Shown here piece after piece: positions 35,189-43,422 of a stretch of 64,000 bases of DNA. The first letter of the stretch is position 1. Every line of letters starts with the position of its first letter. Origin of the DNA: Bradyrhizobium sp. CB1717 (GTDB taxonomy: Bacteria > Pseudomonadota > Alphaproteobacteria > Rhizobiales > Xanthobacteraceae). A program made the translations under genes and the position numbers. Location: the NCBI RefSeq assembly GCF_029714325.1, contig NZ_CP121666.1:5766001-5830000 (forward strand), read 5' to 3'. The notes beneath the pieces were generated by a model. That model did no database searches. It worked only from the letters and a program-made list of their open reading frames with translations, and was not told where the DNA came from.

Positions 35189-35716
35189 TCAGCCCACCAC
35201 TTCGGTGACGGGCTGGAGATCGATCTCGAAGGTCTCCAGGAACTTTGACGTCATGATGTAGAAGCCGACCGAGAGCTGCAATTCGACCAGTGCGGCCGGC
35301 GTCAGCTTCGACGCGATCGCCTTGAAGGTCGCATCCGTCGGCTTGTTCAGCTTCACGATCTCGTCGGTGAAGGCGAGCACCGCGCGCTGGACGTCATTGA
35401 AACAGGTCGCGGCCTGCCAGTTCTCGAGCGCCTCGTTCTGCTCGTCGGTGACGCCGACATTCTTGCCGATGCGCTTGTGCGCGACGATCTCGTACGGAGC
35501 CTGGCACAGGATACCGGTGCGCGTGATCGCAAGCTCGCGCACGACCGGATCGAGCTCGCCCTTGTGCCTGATCGCGCCGCCAAGACGGCAGTACTGCTCA
35601 AAGTAGCTCGGCGAGTGCGCCATCATCCGGAAGATGTTGGCGTGGCGGTTCTTCTCGAGGATTTCGCGGGTGCGGTCGGATGCCTTGGACGGGTCGCTGT
35701 ACTGAATGCGGGCCAT
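35189..35716 (-). CDS. Carboxymuconolactone decarboxylase-like (AhpD-fold) protein
   Basis: A 175-residue all-helical protein of the CMD family. The core reads VVRELAITRTGILCQAPYEIVAHKRIGKNVGVT, of which REL, YE and H are the conserved positions. The AhpD redox motif CxxC is absent, so peroxidase activity is unlikely; a decarboxylase-like or unknown role is possible. It is the first gene of a two-gene unit with the MazG-like protein. A 271-base region without a clear gene lies upstream. Confidence 0.82.
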   Translation of the reverse strand: MARIQYSDPSKASDRTREILEKNRHANIFRMMAHSPSYFEQYCRLGGAIRHKGELDPVVRELAITRTGILCQAPYEIVAHKRIGKNVGVTDEQNEALENWQAATCFNDVQRAVLAFTDEIVKLNKPTDATFKAIASKLTPAALVELQLSVGFYIMTSKFLETFEIDLQPVTEVVG

Positions 35717-35987
35717 GATTTTCCTGAAGTTTTCCCTGATCCTTTGATGCTTCTTGTCGCCATCGGCGAGAGTTCCCTGAAACTGTAATTGCGAGCGGAC
35801 GCAGGAGCAACATCATCGAGTCAAAATGCCGCCGCATTGCTGATCGACCCTGACACAGTCGATATTCGCCGCGTGGGGACAAATCGCGGCGGATACTCGC
35901 AAGGGGTGTTCCGAGTAAAAACAATTGGCCGTCTTGCGCGCTCGCCGCGCAACGATGAGTCACGCCCAAGTCTAGGGAGAAAACGGC

Positions 35988-36089
35988 ATGAAGGAAGCCA
36001 CCAAGGGGGCGGCCTCGGGAGCGCTCGCGCATATGCTGGCGGTGACGGCGATGCTCGTCATCGCCAGCATCTTGTTCTACGGGCGTTGA
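35988..36089 (+). CDS. Small membrane protein, 33 residues
   Basis: A short frame that reads MKEATKGAAS at its start, followed by a single hydrophobic helix (LAHMLAVTAMLVIASILFY) and a final GR. AGGGAG lies 10 bases before the ATG, which supports translation. The basic N terminus and the helix length fit a one-pass inner-membrane peptide with its N terminus inside. It stands alone between the CMD-like gene and the DUF35 gene, both of which point away, so it must have its own promoter. Function unknown. Confidence 0.6.
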   Translation: MKEATKGAASGALAHMLAVTAMLVIASILFYGR

Positions 36090-36113
36090 GTTAAGCGTCG
36101 TAAGCGTGTTTTC

Positions 36114-36193
36114 GTCATTCCGGGGTGGCTCTCGCACAGGCCGGGCCCAGAATACCCGTTCCAGGTTCGGTCCTATGACCGCCCCCGAATGAC
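36114..36193. repeat. Imperfect palindromic repeat with GTCATTCCGGGG ends
   Basis: Starts GTCATTCCGGGG and ends GCCCCCGAATGAC; the outer arms pair but the interior is less regular. The same ends bound a cleaner copy at 37712-37792. It lies just beyond the 3' end of the DUF35 gene. Confidence 0.7.
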
Positions 36194-36201
36194 GGATCCC
36201 A

Positions 36202-36561
36202 CTACGTTCCCTTCGTGAAGAACGGCACGAGCTTGCCGGCGAACGGCCTGAAGCTAGCCGTGACGTCATCGCCGATGGCGAGTCCGTTGTCGCCATGCGC
36301 CATCATGCGAAAGCCTTCGGCGCAATCGACCAGCAGGATGTTGTAGGGCACGTGCGCGCGCGTCTCGGGCGTGGCGGCGCGGCAGACCAGCGAGGTCGCG
36401 TAGACCCTGCCCTTGCCGCTGGCGCGTTGCTCGCGCGGATCGGATGCGCCGCAGGCGGCGCAGAAGGCGCGATGGAAATACTGGACATGGCTGCATGAGG
36501 TGCAGGCCTGGTAGGTGATGGCTTCTTCACCCTTGGTCCAGTCCGCTAGACGCTTGCTCAT
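36202..36561 (-). CDS. DUF35 Zn-ribbon/OB-fold protein
   Basis: A 119-residue acyl-CoA-associated protein. The zinc ribbon has two CxxC pairs (CTSC and CAAC, about residues 20-37), followed by an OB fold with GKGRVYATSLVCRA and PYNILLVDCAEG. DUF35 proteins bind and activate thiolase-like partners, as in ChsH2-Ltp2 and HMG-CoA synthase/thiolase complexes. Its ATG overlaps the stop of the thiolase-like gene upstream (ATGA), which fits a stoichiometric partnership. Confidence 0.88.
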   Translation of the reverse strand: MSKRLADWTKGEEAITYQACTSCSHVQYFHRAFCAACGASDPREQRASGKGRVYATSLVCRAATPETRAHVPYNILLVDCAEGFRMMAHGDNGLAIGDDVTASFRPFAGKLVPFFTKGT

Positions 36562-37694
36562 CGCACCCGCTCCAGAAACATGCTGACATGGGACGACAGC
36601 ACGCCGCCGTCGCCGTGCAAGAGCGCGATCGAGGCATCACGCACCTGACGATTCGCCGCGCGCCCCGTCATCTGCAGATGCGCCTCGACCAGATGCGCCA
36701 TGGCGCCGCCGACACCGCAATGGCCATAGCTGAGCAGGCCACCATGGGTGTTCAGCGGCATCGCGCCGTCGCGGCCGAAATGGCCGGCGCGGACGCGGGC
36801 GGCCGCTTCGCCGCGGCCGGCAAGGCCGAGATCCTCCAGCAGCATCGCGAGCGTGATCGTAAAACTGTCGTAGATGGCGGCGTAGCGCACGTCTGATATC
36901 GCAAGGGCCGTAGCGTCCTTCGCGCGCGCGATGGAGATCTCGGCGCCGAGCTCGCTGAGAGCGGGCGCGGCGGTGACATGCTGGTGGGTGTGAGCCTGCG
37001 CGCAGCCGCGGATGCGGACGCCCGTCTCCCCGGTTCGCTCGCGGCTGATGACGACGGCCGCGCCGCCGTCGGACACCGGGCAGCAGTCGAGCAGTTTTAA
37101 GGGCATCGCCACCGGCTTCGAGGCCATGACGTCGGCGACCTCGATGGGATCGTGGAATTGCGCGCCGGGATGGGTGCAGGCGTGGGCGCGCATCAGCACG
37201 GCGAATTCGGCGAGGTCCTCTTCGGTCACGCCGTATTCGTGCATGTACCTGTTGGCAACGAGGCCGTAATAGGCGGGAATGGTCGGCCCCAGCGGCACCT
37301 CGTAGTCGGGATGGCCGACCTGAGCCAGCGCCTGGATCGAGGCGTCGCGGCTCTGCCCGGTGAGGCGGTTCTCGCCGGCAACGACCAGCACATGCTTTGC
37401 GACTCCGGCCACGGCCAGATGATGCGCGAGCATCGTCATCGCCAGGCCCGTGGCACCACCAACCTGCACGGCATGGGCGTAGGACGGGCGAATGCCAAAA
37501 TGCTCGGCGAACACGGTGGCGAGCATGATGTGGGGCGAGACGGTGGAGTAGCCGCAGAGAACGCCGTCGATCTCGGTGCGCTTCAGCCCGGCATCGTCGA
37601 GCGCGAGTTGGGCGGCCTTGCTCATCAGGTCGAGCGAGGACGAGCCCTCGTGCTTGCCGAAAGACGTGAGGCCGACGCCGGTGATGAAGCTCAT
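36558..37694 (-). CDS. Thiolase-like protein lacking the nucleophilic cysteine
   Basis: A 378-residue thiolase-fold protein of the SCP2/lipid-transfer group. Where thiolases have C-[AS]-[ST]-G, this reads VGGATGLAM, with Gly80 in place of the cysteine. The C-terminal NTHGG and SYGHCGVGGAMAH retain a histidine-cysteine region. Loss of the nucleophile is known in Ltp2-type steroid-side-chain aldolases, which pair with DUF35 proteins. It may therefore be a retro-aldolase or a carrier, not a thiolase. Translationally coupled to the DUF35 gene; a family III CoA-transferase lies upstream on the same strand. Confidence 0.87.
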   Translation of the reverse strand: MSFITGVGLTSFGKHEGSSSLDLMSKAAQLALDDAGLKRTEIDGVLCGYSTVSPHIMLATVFAEHFGIRPSYAHAVQVGGATGLAMTMLAHHLAVAGVAKHVLVVAGENRLTGQSRDASIQALAQVGHPDYEVPLGPTIPAYYGLVANRYMHEYGVTEEDLAEFAVLMRAHACTHPGAQFHDPIEVADVMASKPVAMPLKLLDCCPVSDGGAAVVISRERTGETGVRIRGCAQAHTHQHVTAAPALSELGAEISIARAKDATALAISDVRYAAIYDSFTITLAMLLEDLGLAGRGEAAARVRAGHFGRDGAMPLNTHGGLLSYGHCGVGGAMAHLVEAHLQMTGRAANRQVRDASIALLHGDGGVLSSHVSMFLERVR

Positions 37695-37711
37695 GGCACG
37701 CTCTCTCTGTT

Positions 37712-37792
37712 GTCATTCCGGGGCGATGCGTCAGCATCGAACCCGGAATCTCGAGATTCCGGGTTCGGTCCTGCGGACCGCCCCGGAATGAC
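37712..37792. repeat. Palindromic repeat with GTCATTCCGGGG ends
   Basis: Outer arms GTCATTCCGGGGCG and CGCCCCGGAATGAC are exact reverse complements. Inner arms GAACCCGGAATCTCGA and TCGAGATTCCGGGTTC form a second perfect palindrome centred at TCGA. The element separates the CoA-transferase and thiolase-like genes. Confidence 0.87.
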
Positions 37793-37822
37793 GAACGAGA
37801 GAGTCGTTTTCATCGCTTCCCT

Positions 37823-39022
37823 CTATTCCGGTGCCGCGCGCGTGACGCCATCGCGGACCATCGCCGCAATCTCGTCGGCGGAATAACCGATCTCACGAAG
37901 AATCTCCGCGCCGTGCTCGTTAAGCCGTGGCGCGAGCCTGACAGGCTCGGCCTCGGTCTCCGACCAGCTTGCCGTCACCTTCATGCTGCGGATCGGACCT
38001 TCGGTCGGATGGGTGACGACCGGGAAGAAGCCAGTCGCTTCCAGATGCTCGTCGTGCAGGATCGAGGCGAGGTCGTGCATCGGCATCACAGGCACGTCGG
38101 CGTTCGTCAGCAGCTCGATCCATTCCGCCGTGGTGCGCGTCTCGAAGATGCGCGCGAGCTCGGCATAGACGACATCGATATTGGCGGCACGGCCGGCGAA
38201 GGTGGCGAATTTGGGATCGGTGCGGAGATCGTCGCGCTCCGTGGCCTTGAAGAAGTTCTCCCACTGCTTGTCGTTGTAGACGATGACGCTGAGATAGCCG
38301 TCCGAGGTCTTGTACGGCCGACGGTCGCGCGAGAGGTGTCGGGCATAGCCGCCCTTGTCGAGCGGCGGCTCGTAGGTGAGCCCGCCCATGTGGTCGCCCA
38401 TGACGAAGCCGGCCATGGTCTCGAACATCGGGATGTCCACACGCTGGCCGCGCCCGGTGCGGTCGCGATGCACGAGGCTGGCGCAGATCGCGCCGACCGC
38501 GGTGAGGCCGACGATGCGGTCGACCAGCGCGTTCGGCACGTAGCGCGGCACGCCGTCGCCGGTCTGCGCCATCAGCGCGGGGAGCGCGGTCGCACCCTGG
38601 ATCAGATCGTCATAAGCGGGTTTTGCGGCATAGGGCCCGTCCTGGCCGAAGCCGAACACCCCGGCATAGACGAGGCGCGGGTTGATTGCGGAGACGACAT
38701 CATAGCCGAGCTGCAGCCGCGCCATCGCCTGCGGACGGACGTTGTAGACCAGCACGTCGGCGTCCTTCAGCAGGCGCAGCACGGCTTCGCGCCCCGCAGG
38801 CTTCTTCAGGTCGAGGCAGATCGAGCGCTTGCTGCGGTTGGTGTTGAGGAACACCGGGCCCATGCCGGCATGGCGCATCGGGCCGATCAGGCGGGTGACG
38901 TCGCCGTCGAGCGATTCCACCTTGATGACGTCAGCACCGTAGTCGCCGAGCATCTGGGTCGCATAGGGTCCCATCAGCACGGTGGTCATGTCGATGACCT
39001 TGATGCCCTTCAGCGGCCCCAT
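37823..39022 (-). CDS. Family III CoA-transferase (CaiB/BaiF)
   Basis: A 399-residue CoA-transferase that moves CoA between acyl groups through an aspartyl-CoA intermediate. The N terminus GIKVIDMTTVLMGPYATQMLGDYGADVIKVE is characteristic in part (MGPYATQMLGDYGA). The catalytic aspartate is expected in PAYDDLIQG at residue 138 or 139. RPYKTSDGYLSV marks the small domain. Substrate unknown. On the same strand and upstream of the thiolase-like/DUF35 pair, so it may activate the acid they process. Confidence 0.9.
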   Translation of the reverse strand: MGPLKGIKVIDMTTVLMGPYATQMLGDYGADVIKVESLDGDVTRLIGPMRHAGMGPVFLNTNRSKRSICLDLKKPAGREAVLRLLKDADVLVYNVRPQAMARLQLGYDVVSAINPRLVYAGVFGFGQDGPYAAKPAYDDLIQGATALPALMAQTGDGVPRYVPNALVDRIVGLTAVGAICASLVHRDRTGRGQRVDIPMFETMAGFVMGDHMGGLTYEPPLDKGGYARHLSRDRRPYKTSDGYLSVIVYNDKQWENFFKATERDDLRTDPKFATFAGRAANIDVVYAELARIFETRTTAEWIELLTNADVPVMPMHDLASILHDEHLEATGFFPVVTHPTEGPIRSMKVTASWSETEAEPVRLAPRLNEHGAEILREIGYSADEIAAMVRDGVTRAAPE

Positions 39023-39148
39023 CGTTCGCTCCCGATTGCGCGGGCTCTGGAAGCAGCCCGGCGATTTCGGTCCAGCTAAAGACAGGGACGCCGCGCGCGC
39101 AAGGGCGGCCGGGGTATGGCCGCATGCGCCGCGCGGCGATATCGGCCG

Positions 39149-39355
39149 CTATTTCTTCTGGCGGGATTCCCGGATCTTCAGCAGCCGCTCGAGCTCGTCA
39201 TTCTGCTGGTTGATGCGGTCGGCGATCCGCGACTCGTTCTGCTCGCCGGAGGCCGCCGCGGCCTGCTCAATGAGCTGGCGGATATTGTCCTCGAGGATCG
39301 CGATGCGATCGTTCAGTGCTTCGAGAGAAAGTGAATCTTCGTAGGCATTGCTCAT
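39149..39355 (-). CDS. Small coiled-coil protein
   Basis: A 68-residue, highly charged protein without cysteine or membrane helix. Heptad-like spacing of hydrophobic residues (LEALNDRIAILEDNIRQLI, then INQQNDELERLLKI) predicts a coiled coil. It resembles SlyX-sized proteins but I do not see a diagnostic motif, so no function is given. ATG at 39355 gives a natural start; an upstream ATG at 39376 is possible. A repeat lies just upstream. Confidence 0.65.
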   Translation of the reverse strand: MSNAYEDSLSLEALNDRIAILEDNIRQLIEQAAAASGEQNESRIADRINQQNDELERLLKIRESRQKK

Positions 39356-39385
39356 GATGCGCGTCTCGCCAATCAATCAGGAGCC

Positions 39386-39473
39386 GTAGGGTGGGCAAAG
39401 CGAAGCGTGCCCACCATGATCTAACGCAAGGAAAAAGGTGGGCACGGCGCTTTCGCGCCTTTGCCCACCCTAC
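39386..39473. repeat. Palindromic repeat, GTGGGCAAAGCGAAGCGTGCCCAC family
   Basis: Left arm GTAGGGTGGGCAAAGCG...GTGCCCACC and right arm GGTGGGCACGGCG...TTTGCCCACCCTAC are near-perfect reverse complements. It ends one base before the stop codon of the leftward thiolase gene, so it would be that transcript's 3' hairpin. Confidence 0.88.
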
Positions 39474-39474
39474 C

Positions 39475-40644
39475 TTACTTCAGTGGCTCGAGCACCGAAA
39501 CGTAGTTGGCGACGGCCGCGCCGCCCATGTTGAAGATGCCGCCGAGTTTGGCATTCTTGAGCTGCATGCCCTCGGGCGCCTGGCCGGCGAGCTGCATCGC
39601 GGTCATCACATGCATCGAGACGCCGGTGGCGCCGATCGGGTGGCCCTTGGCCTTGAGGCCGCCGGACGGATTGACCGGCAGCCTGCCGTCCTTGAGCGTC
39701 CAGCCTTCCTTGATGGCGCGGGCGCCCTGCCCCTTCGGCGTCAGGCCCATCGCTTCGTATTCGATCAGCTCGGCGACGGTGAAGCAGTCATGGGTCTCGA
39801 CGAAGGAGAGATCGGACAGGGTCACGCCCGCCTTCTCCAGCGCGCGCTGCCAGGCGACCGTGCAGCCCTCGAACTGCAGGATGTCGCGCTTGGACATCGG
39901 CAGGAAATCCTGGGCATGCGCGGTGGCGCGGAAGCCGATCGACTTGCTCATGGCCTTGGCGGTCTCGGCATCGGCCAAAACCAGCGCCGCGGCGCCGTCG
40001 GAGACCAGCGAGCAGTCGGTGCGCTTCAGGGGACCGGCGACGTAAGGATTCTTCTCGCTCTCGGCGCGGCAGAAATCGAAGCCAAAATCCTTGCGCATCT
40101 GGGCGAAGGGATTGGCGACGCCGTTCTTGTGGTTCTTGGCCGCGATCAGCGCCAGCGCATCGGACTGGTCGCCGTATTTCTGGAAGTAGGAGCTGGCGAT
40201 CTTGCCGAACACGCCGGCGAAGCCGCCGACGGTGTCGGCGTCCTCGGGCAGATAGGAGGCCTTGAGAAGGTTCTTGCCGATCTCCGGCCCCGGCGTGCGG
40301 GTCATCTGCTCGACGCCGACGACCAGCACGATCTTGGCGGCACCTGCGGCAATCGCGCGCAGGCCCTGATGCACCGCGGCAGAGCCCGTGGCGCAGGCGT
40401 TCTCGACGCGGGTCGCGGGCTTGAAGCGCAGCTTCGGGTCGGCCTGGAGCACCAGCGAGGCGGTAAAATCCTGCGGCGAGAAGCCGGCGTTGAAATGGCC
40501 GAGCACGATCTCGTCGACGTCGCTGGCCGAAATGCCGGCATCCGCCAGTGCCTCGTTGGCGACGCGGGTGACGAGGCTTTCGACGGTTTCGGTGTCGAAC
40601 TTGCCGAACGGCGTATGCGCCCATCCGACGATGCTGGCGGTCAT
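39475..40644 (-). CDS. Thiolase family acetyl-CoA acyltransferase
   Basis: A 389-residue thiolase with intact catalytic residues: nucleophile cysteine in ENACATGSAA (~90), ETHDCFTVAELIEYEAMG for the mid-histidine, and NPSGGLKAKGHPIGATG with the general-base histidine. The wording is that of the SCP-x-like bacterial thiolases that act on acetoacetyl- or 3-oxoacyl-CoA. It has a palindrome (40675-40687) just upstream and is transcribed separately from the KDPG-aldolase operon before it. Confidence 0.9.
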   Translation of the reverse strand: MTASIVGWAHTPFGKFDTETVESLVTRVANEALADAGISASDVDEIVLGHFNAGFSPQDFTASLVLQADPKLRFKPATRVENACATGSAAVHQGLRAIAAGAAKIVLVVGVEQMTRTPGPEIGKNLLKASYLPEDADTVGGFAGVFGKIASSYFQKYGDQSDALALIAAKNHKNGVANPFAQMRKDFGFDFCRAESEKNPYVAGPLKRTDCSLVSDGAAALVLADAETAKAMSKSIGFRATAHAQDFLPMSKRDILQFEGCTVAWQRALEKAGVTLSDLSFVETHDCFTVAELIEYEAMGLTPKGQGARAIKEGWTLKDGRLPVNPSGGLKAKGHPIGATGVSMHVMTAMQLAGQAPEGMQLKNAKLGGIFNMGGAAVANYVSVLEPLK

Positions 40645-40674
40645 GGTCTCTTCTCCCTGGGGTCTTTCACCTGA

Positions 40675-40687
40675 GCTAAGTCTTAGC
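40675..40687. promoter_or_regulatory. 13-bp palindrome before the thiolase
   Basis: GCTAAG-T-CTTAGC is a perfect inverted repeat 31-43 bases upstream of the thiolase start and 18 bases beyond the KDPG-aldolase stop. It could be an operator for the thiolase or a short 3' hairpin of the upstream operon; length favours an operator. Confidence 0.35.
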
Positions 40688-40704
40688 CCAGGGATGGCAA
40701 GACT

Positions 40705-41355
40705 TCACGCAGGTTTAAGGGCCTGGAGGGTGCGCTGGCAGATGGCAGTTATGCCGGCCCAGTTCCCGGCCCTGATCTCCGCCGTCGGGCACAGCCAGGA
40801 ACCGCCGACCGCGACCACGTTGGGCTCGGCGAGCCAGGTCGCCGCATTGGCCTCGCCGACCCCGCCGGTGGGGCAGAACCGCACGTTCGGGAACGGGCCG
40901 CCGAGCGCGCGCAGGCCCTTGATGCCGCCGGCCTGCTCGGCCGGGAAGAATTTTGCGACGTCGAAGCCGTGGGACAGCGCCAGCATCAGCTCGGAGGCCG
41001 TGGCGATGCCCGGCGCGAACGGCAGGGAGCTGTGAGCTGCGGCCTTCAGGAGATCCGGGGTCAGGCCCGGGCTGATGCCGAACGCGACGCCGAGCTTCTC
41101 GACACGGGTGAAGTCGGCCGGATTGAGGATCGTGCCGATACCGACGACCGCCTCCGGGACCTCGGCCATCATCGCCCTCGCCGCCTCGATCGCAACGGGG
41201 GTGCGCAGGGTCACCTCCAGCGTACGGACGCCGCCGGCGACCAGCGCGCGCGCCAGCGGCACGGCATCCTGGATACGCTCGATGGTCAGGACGGGAATGA
41301 CGGTCGCAGCCTTGAACAGCGCGACGAGGTGGTTCTGTTGGGCAGACGTGGTCAT
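40705..41355 (-). CDS. eda: 2-keto-3-deoxy-6-phosphogluconate aldolase
   Basis: A 216-residue class I aldolase that splits KDPG to pyruvate and glyceraldehyde 3-phosphate. The active site is visible: Glu47 and Arg51 in LEVTLRTP, the phosphate-binding GIGTIL and CPTGGVG loops, and Schiff-base Lys135 in VAKFFPAE. It is 10 bases downstream of the KDG kinase that makes its substrate and is the last gene of the sugar operon. ATG at 41355 is chosen because upstream in-frame sequence belongs to the kinase tail. Confidence 0.93.
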   Translation of the reverse strand: MTTSAQQNHLVALFKAATVIPVLTIERIQDAVPLARALVAGGVRTLEVTLRTPVAIEAARAMMAEVPEAVVGIGTILNPADFTRVEKLGVAFGISPGLTPDLLKAAAHSSLPFAPGIATASELMLALSHGFDVAKFFPAEQAGGIKGLRALGGPFPNVRFCPTGGVGEANAATWLAEPNVVAVGGSWLCPTAEIRAGNWAGITAICQRTLQALKPA

Positions 41356-41365
41356 GGGTCTCGAT

Positions 41366-42361
41366 TCATTTGGTCGCTTGGCGAGAGGCCGCCGGCCGGT
41401 GCCGCTTCTTCGGCGGCATGGCATAGCCCGGAATGATGGCGCCGGGATAGCAGATCACAAGGCTGGCGAGGCGATGGCCGGCCTGGGCGGCCTCGACCGG
41501 CTCGGCGCCGGTAAGCCGGGCCGCGATATAGGCCGCGGCGAAGCTGTCGCCGGCGGCGGTGGTGTCGACCACGGGCTTGGTCATGGGCTCGGCGCGGACC
41601 TCGTGGGTCCCGCCGGGGAAGCGCAAGAGGCTCACCGGCTCGGCCAGCCGGAACACCAGCTCGGGCGTCGGAATGCGCGCCATCAGCTGCTCGTGGCTTT
41701 CGCCGGGGTAGAGCGCGAGCAGGTCCTCGGTCGAGGTCAGCACGATGTCGGCGGCCGCGAAGGCCGCGGCAAACACCTCGCGCGCGACATCGCGATCGGG
41801 CCAGCCGCGGGTGCGGAAATTGGTGTCGAACACGAAGCGGGTGCCGAGCAGGCGCGCGCGCTTGATCGCCGCAAACAGGCGATCGCGCCCGGCCGCATCG
41901 TAGATCGAGAGCGTGATCGCGGAGAGATAGACGATGTCGTAGCTCATCAGCGAGTTGAGCAGCTCGTCGGTCTCCGGCAGGCTCATCAGCTGCCGCGCCG
42001 CCGCGCTGTCGCGCCAGTGGAAGAACTGGCGCTCGCCCTTGGCATCCGTCTGGATCATGTAGAGGCCGGGCAGCTTGCCCGGCAGCCGCACGACGCGCCG
42101 CGTGCCGACGCTCTCCGCATTCCAGGCCGCGATCATCTCATCGCTCAAGGCATCGTCGCCGAGCGCGGTGAGATAGTCGACCTTGACCTCGAGCCGCGCG
42201 AGATACACGGCCGTGTTGAGGGTGTCGCCGCCGAAGCCGCGTGAGTACAGGCCACCGCCCTGTCCCTGCCCGGCAGACGCGCCACCTTGGGCCTGCCGGA
42301 GCTCGACCATGCATTCGCCGATGCAAGCAACGCTCGCCATCGTCATATCCACGCTGTTCAT
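41366..42361 (-). CDS. kdgK: 2-keto-3-deoxygluconate kinase (PfkB family)
   Basis: A 331-residue ribokinase-family sugar kinase. The N-terminal substrate lid has CIGECMVEL and FGGDTLNTAVYLARL; the ATP site has the PfkB signature DTTAAGDSFAAAY with the catalytic aspartate. The mix and the KDPG aldolase next door identify it as KDG kinase. It lies 8 bases after the DenD-like gene. The first ATG is used; ATGs at 42346 or 42340 are equally possible and no ribosome-binding site decides. Confidence 0.9.
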   Translation of the reverse strand: MNSVDMTMASVACIGECMVELRQAQGGASAGQGQGGGLYSRGFGGDTLNTAVYLARLEVKVDYLTALGDDALSDEMIAAWNAESVGTRRVVRLPGKLPGLYMIQTDAKGERQFFHWRDSAAARQLMSLPETDELLNSLMSYDIVYLSAITLSIYDAAGRDRLFAAIKRARLLGTRFVFDTNFRTRGWPDRDVAREVFAAAFAAADIVLTSTEDLLALYPGESHEQLMARIPTPELVFRLAEPVSLLRFPGGTHEVRAEPMTKPVVDTTAAGDSFAAAYIAARLTGAEPVEAAQAGHRLASLVICYPGAIIPGYAMPPKKRHRPAASRQATK

Positions 42362-42369
42362 CGGTTAGG

Positions 42370-43356
42370 TCAGGCGACGAAGTTGCCGCCGAGCTCGTCT
42401 TCGATGTGAATGCGGATGATATCGTCGAAATTCTTCTCGGCGGTGGTGAAGCCGAGCTCGCGCGACCGCTTCGCATCGAAATTGCGCGGCCAGCCGCCGA
42501 CGATGCCGACGATGAAGGGATCGGGCTCGCGCTTGATGCGGGCGGCGACCTTTTCGCCGGCAACACGCTTCAACGCGGCGATCTGCTCGCCGACGGTGGC
42601 CGACAGGCCGGGCATGGTCAGGTTGCGGCGCGGACCGACGGTGGCGAGGTCCATGGTGCCGGCGTGGAGCAGGAAGCCGACCGCGGAGCGCGGCGTGGCG
42701 TGCCAGTGGCGGACGTCCTCGGAGACCGGGAGCACCGCTTCCTTGCCGGCCAGCGGCTCACGCAGGATGTTGGAGAAGAAGCCCGATGCCGCCTTGTTGG
42801 GCAGGCCGGGCCGGATGCAGATGGTCGGCAGGCGGATGCCGATGCCGTCGAGGAAGCCGCGGCGTGAGTAGTCGGCAAGGAGCAGTTCGCCGATCGCCTT
42901 CTGGGTGCCGTAGCTGAGCAGCGGGGTGTGGAAGAACTCGTCGCCGATTGCATCGGGGAACGGCGCGCCGAACACCGCGATCGAGGACGTGAACACCACG
43001 CGCGGCTTGTAGCCGCCGCCGGCAAGCCTGATCGCGTCGAGCAGCATCCGCGTGCCGTCGAGATTGATGCGGTAACCCTTGTCGAAATCGAGCTCGGCCT
43101 CGCCCGAGACGATCGCGGCGAGATGGAAGATCGCGTCGGGGCGGCCGGCGATCAGCTTCTCGGCCGCGCCCGGGACTGCGAAATCGCCCGACACCGTCTC
43201 GACGGCAAAACCGGCTTTCTCGGGCTTCTTCGGCTCGACCACGTCGTGCATGGTGAGCTTCGTGATCTCGCTCTTGCCGAGCCGGCCGTCGCGCAGCAGC
43301 CGTTCACAGAATTTACGGCCGACCATGCCGGCGGCGCCGAGAACCAGAATGTGCAA
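42370..43356 (-). CDS. NAD-dependent sugar-acid dehydrogenase, DenD-like
   Basis: A 328-residue extended SDR (epimerase type). GAAGMVG at residues 8-14 binds NAD; the catalytic set is in TSSIAVFG and SYGTQK. The segments RLPTICIRPG, PNKAASGFFSNILREPL and WHATPRSAVGF closely recall D-erythronate dehydrogenase. The partners of the erythronate route (OtnI, OtnC) are not present here, so its substrate in this operon may be a different sugar acid. It lies between the permease genes and the KDG kinase. Confidence 0.85.
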   Translation of the reverse strand: MHILVLGAAGMVGRKFCERLLRDGRLGKSEITKLTMHDVVEPKKPEKAGFAVETVSGDFAVPGAAEKLIAGRPDAIFHLAAIVSGEAELDFDKGYRINLDGTRMLLDAIRLAGGGYKPRVVFTSSIAVFGAPFPDAIGDEFFHTPLLSYGTQKAIGELLLADYSRRGFLDGIGIRLPTICIRPGLPNKAASGFFSNILREPLAGKEAVLPVSEDVRHWHATPRSAVGFLLHAGTMDLATVGPRRNLTMPGLSATVGEQIAALKRVAGEKVAARIKREPDPFIVGIVGGWPRNFDAKRSRELGFTTAEKNFDDIIRIHIEDELGGNFVA

Positions 43357-43422
43357 GAGCTCAACTCCTTCTTATTGGCCGGAACGCGCCGCTCCTGACG
43401 CGCCCTCAGGCAAGCCCCGCGA

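Noticed and set aside
36114..36193. Possible rRNA- or tRNA-like structured RNA
   Set aside because: The structure is explained by the repeat ends shared with 37712-37792; no tRNA loops are present.
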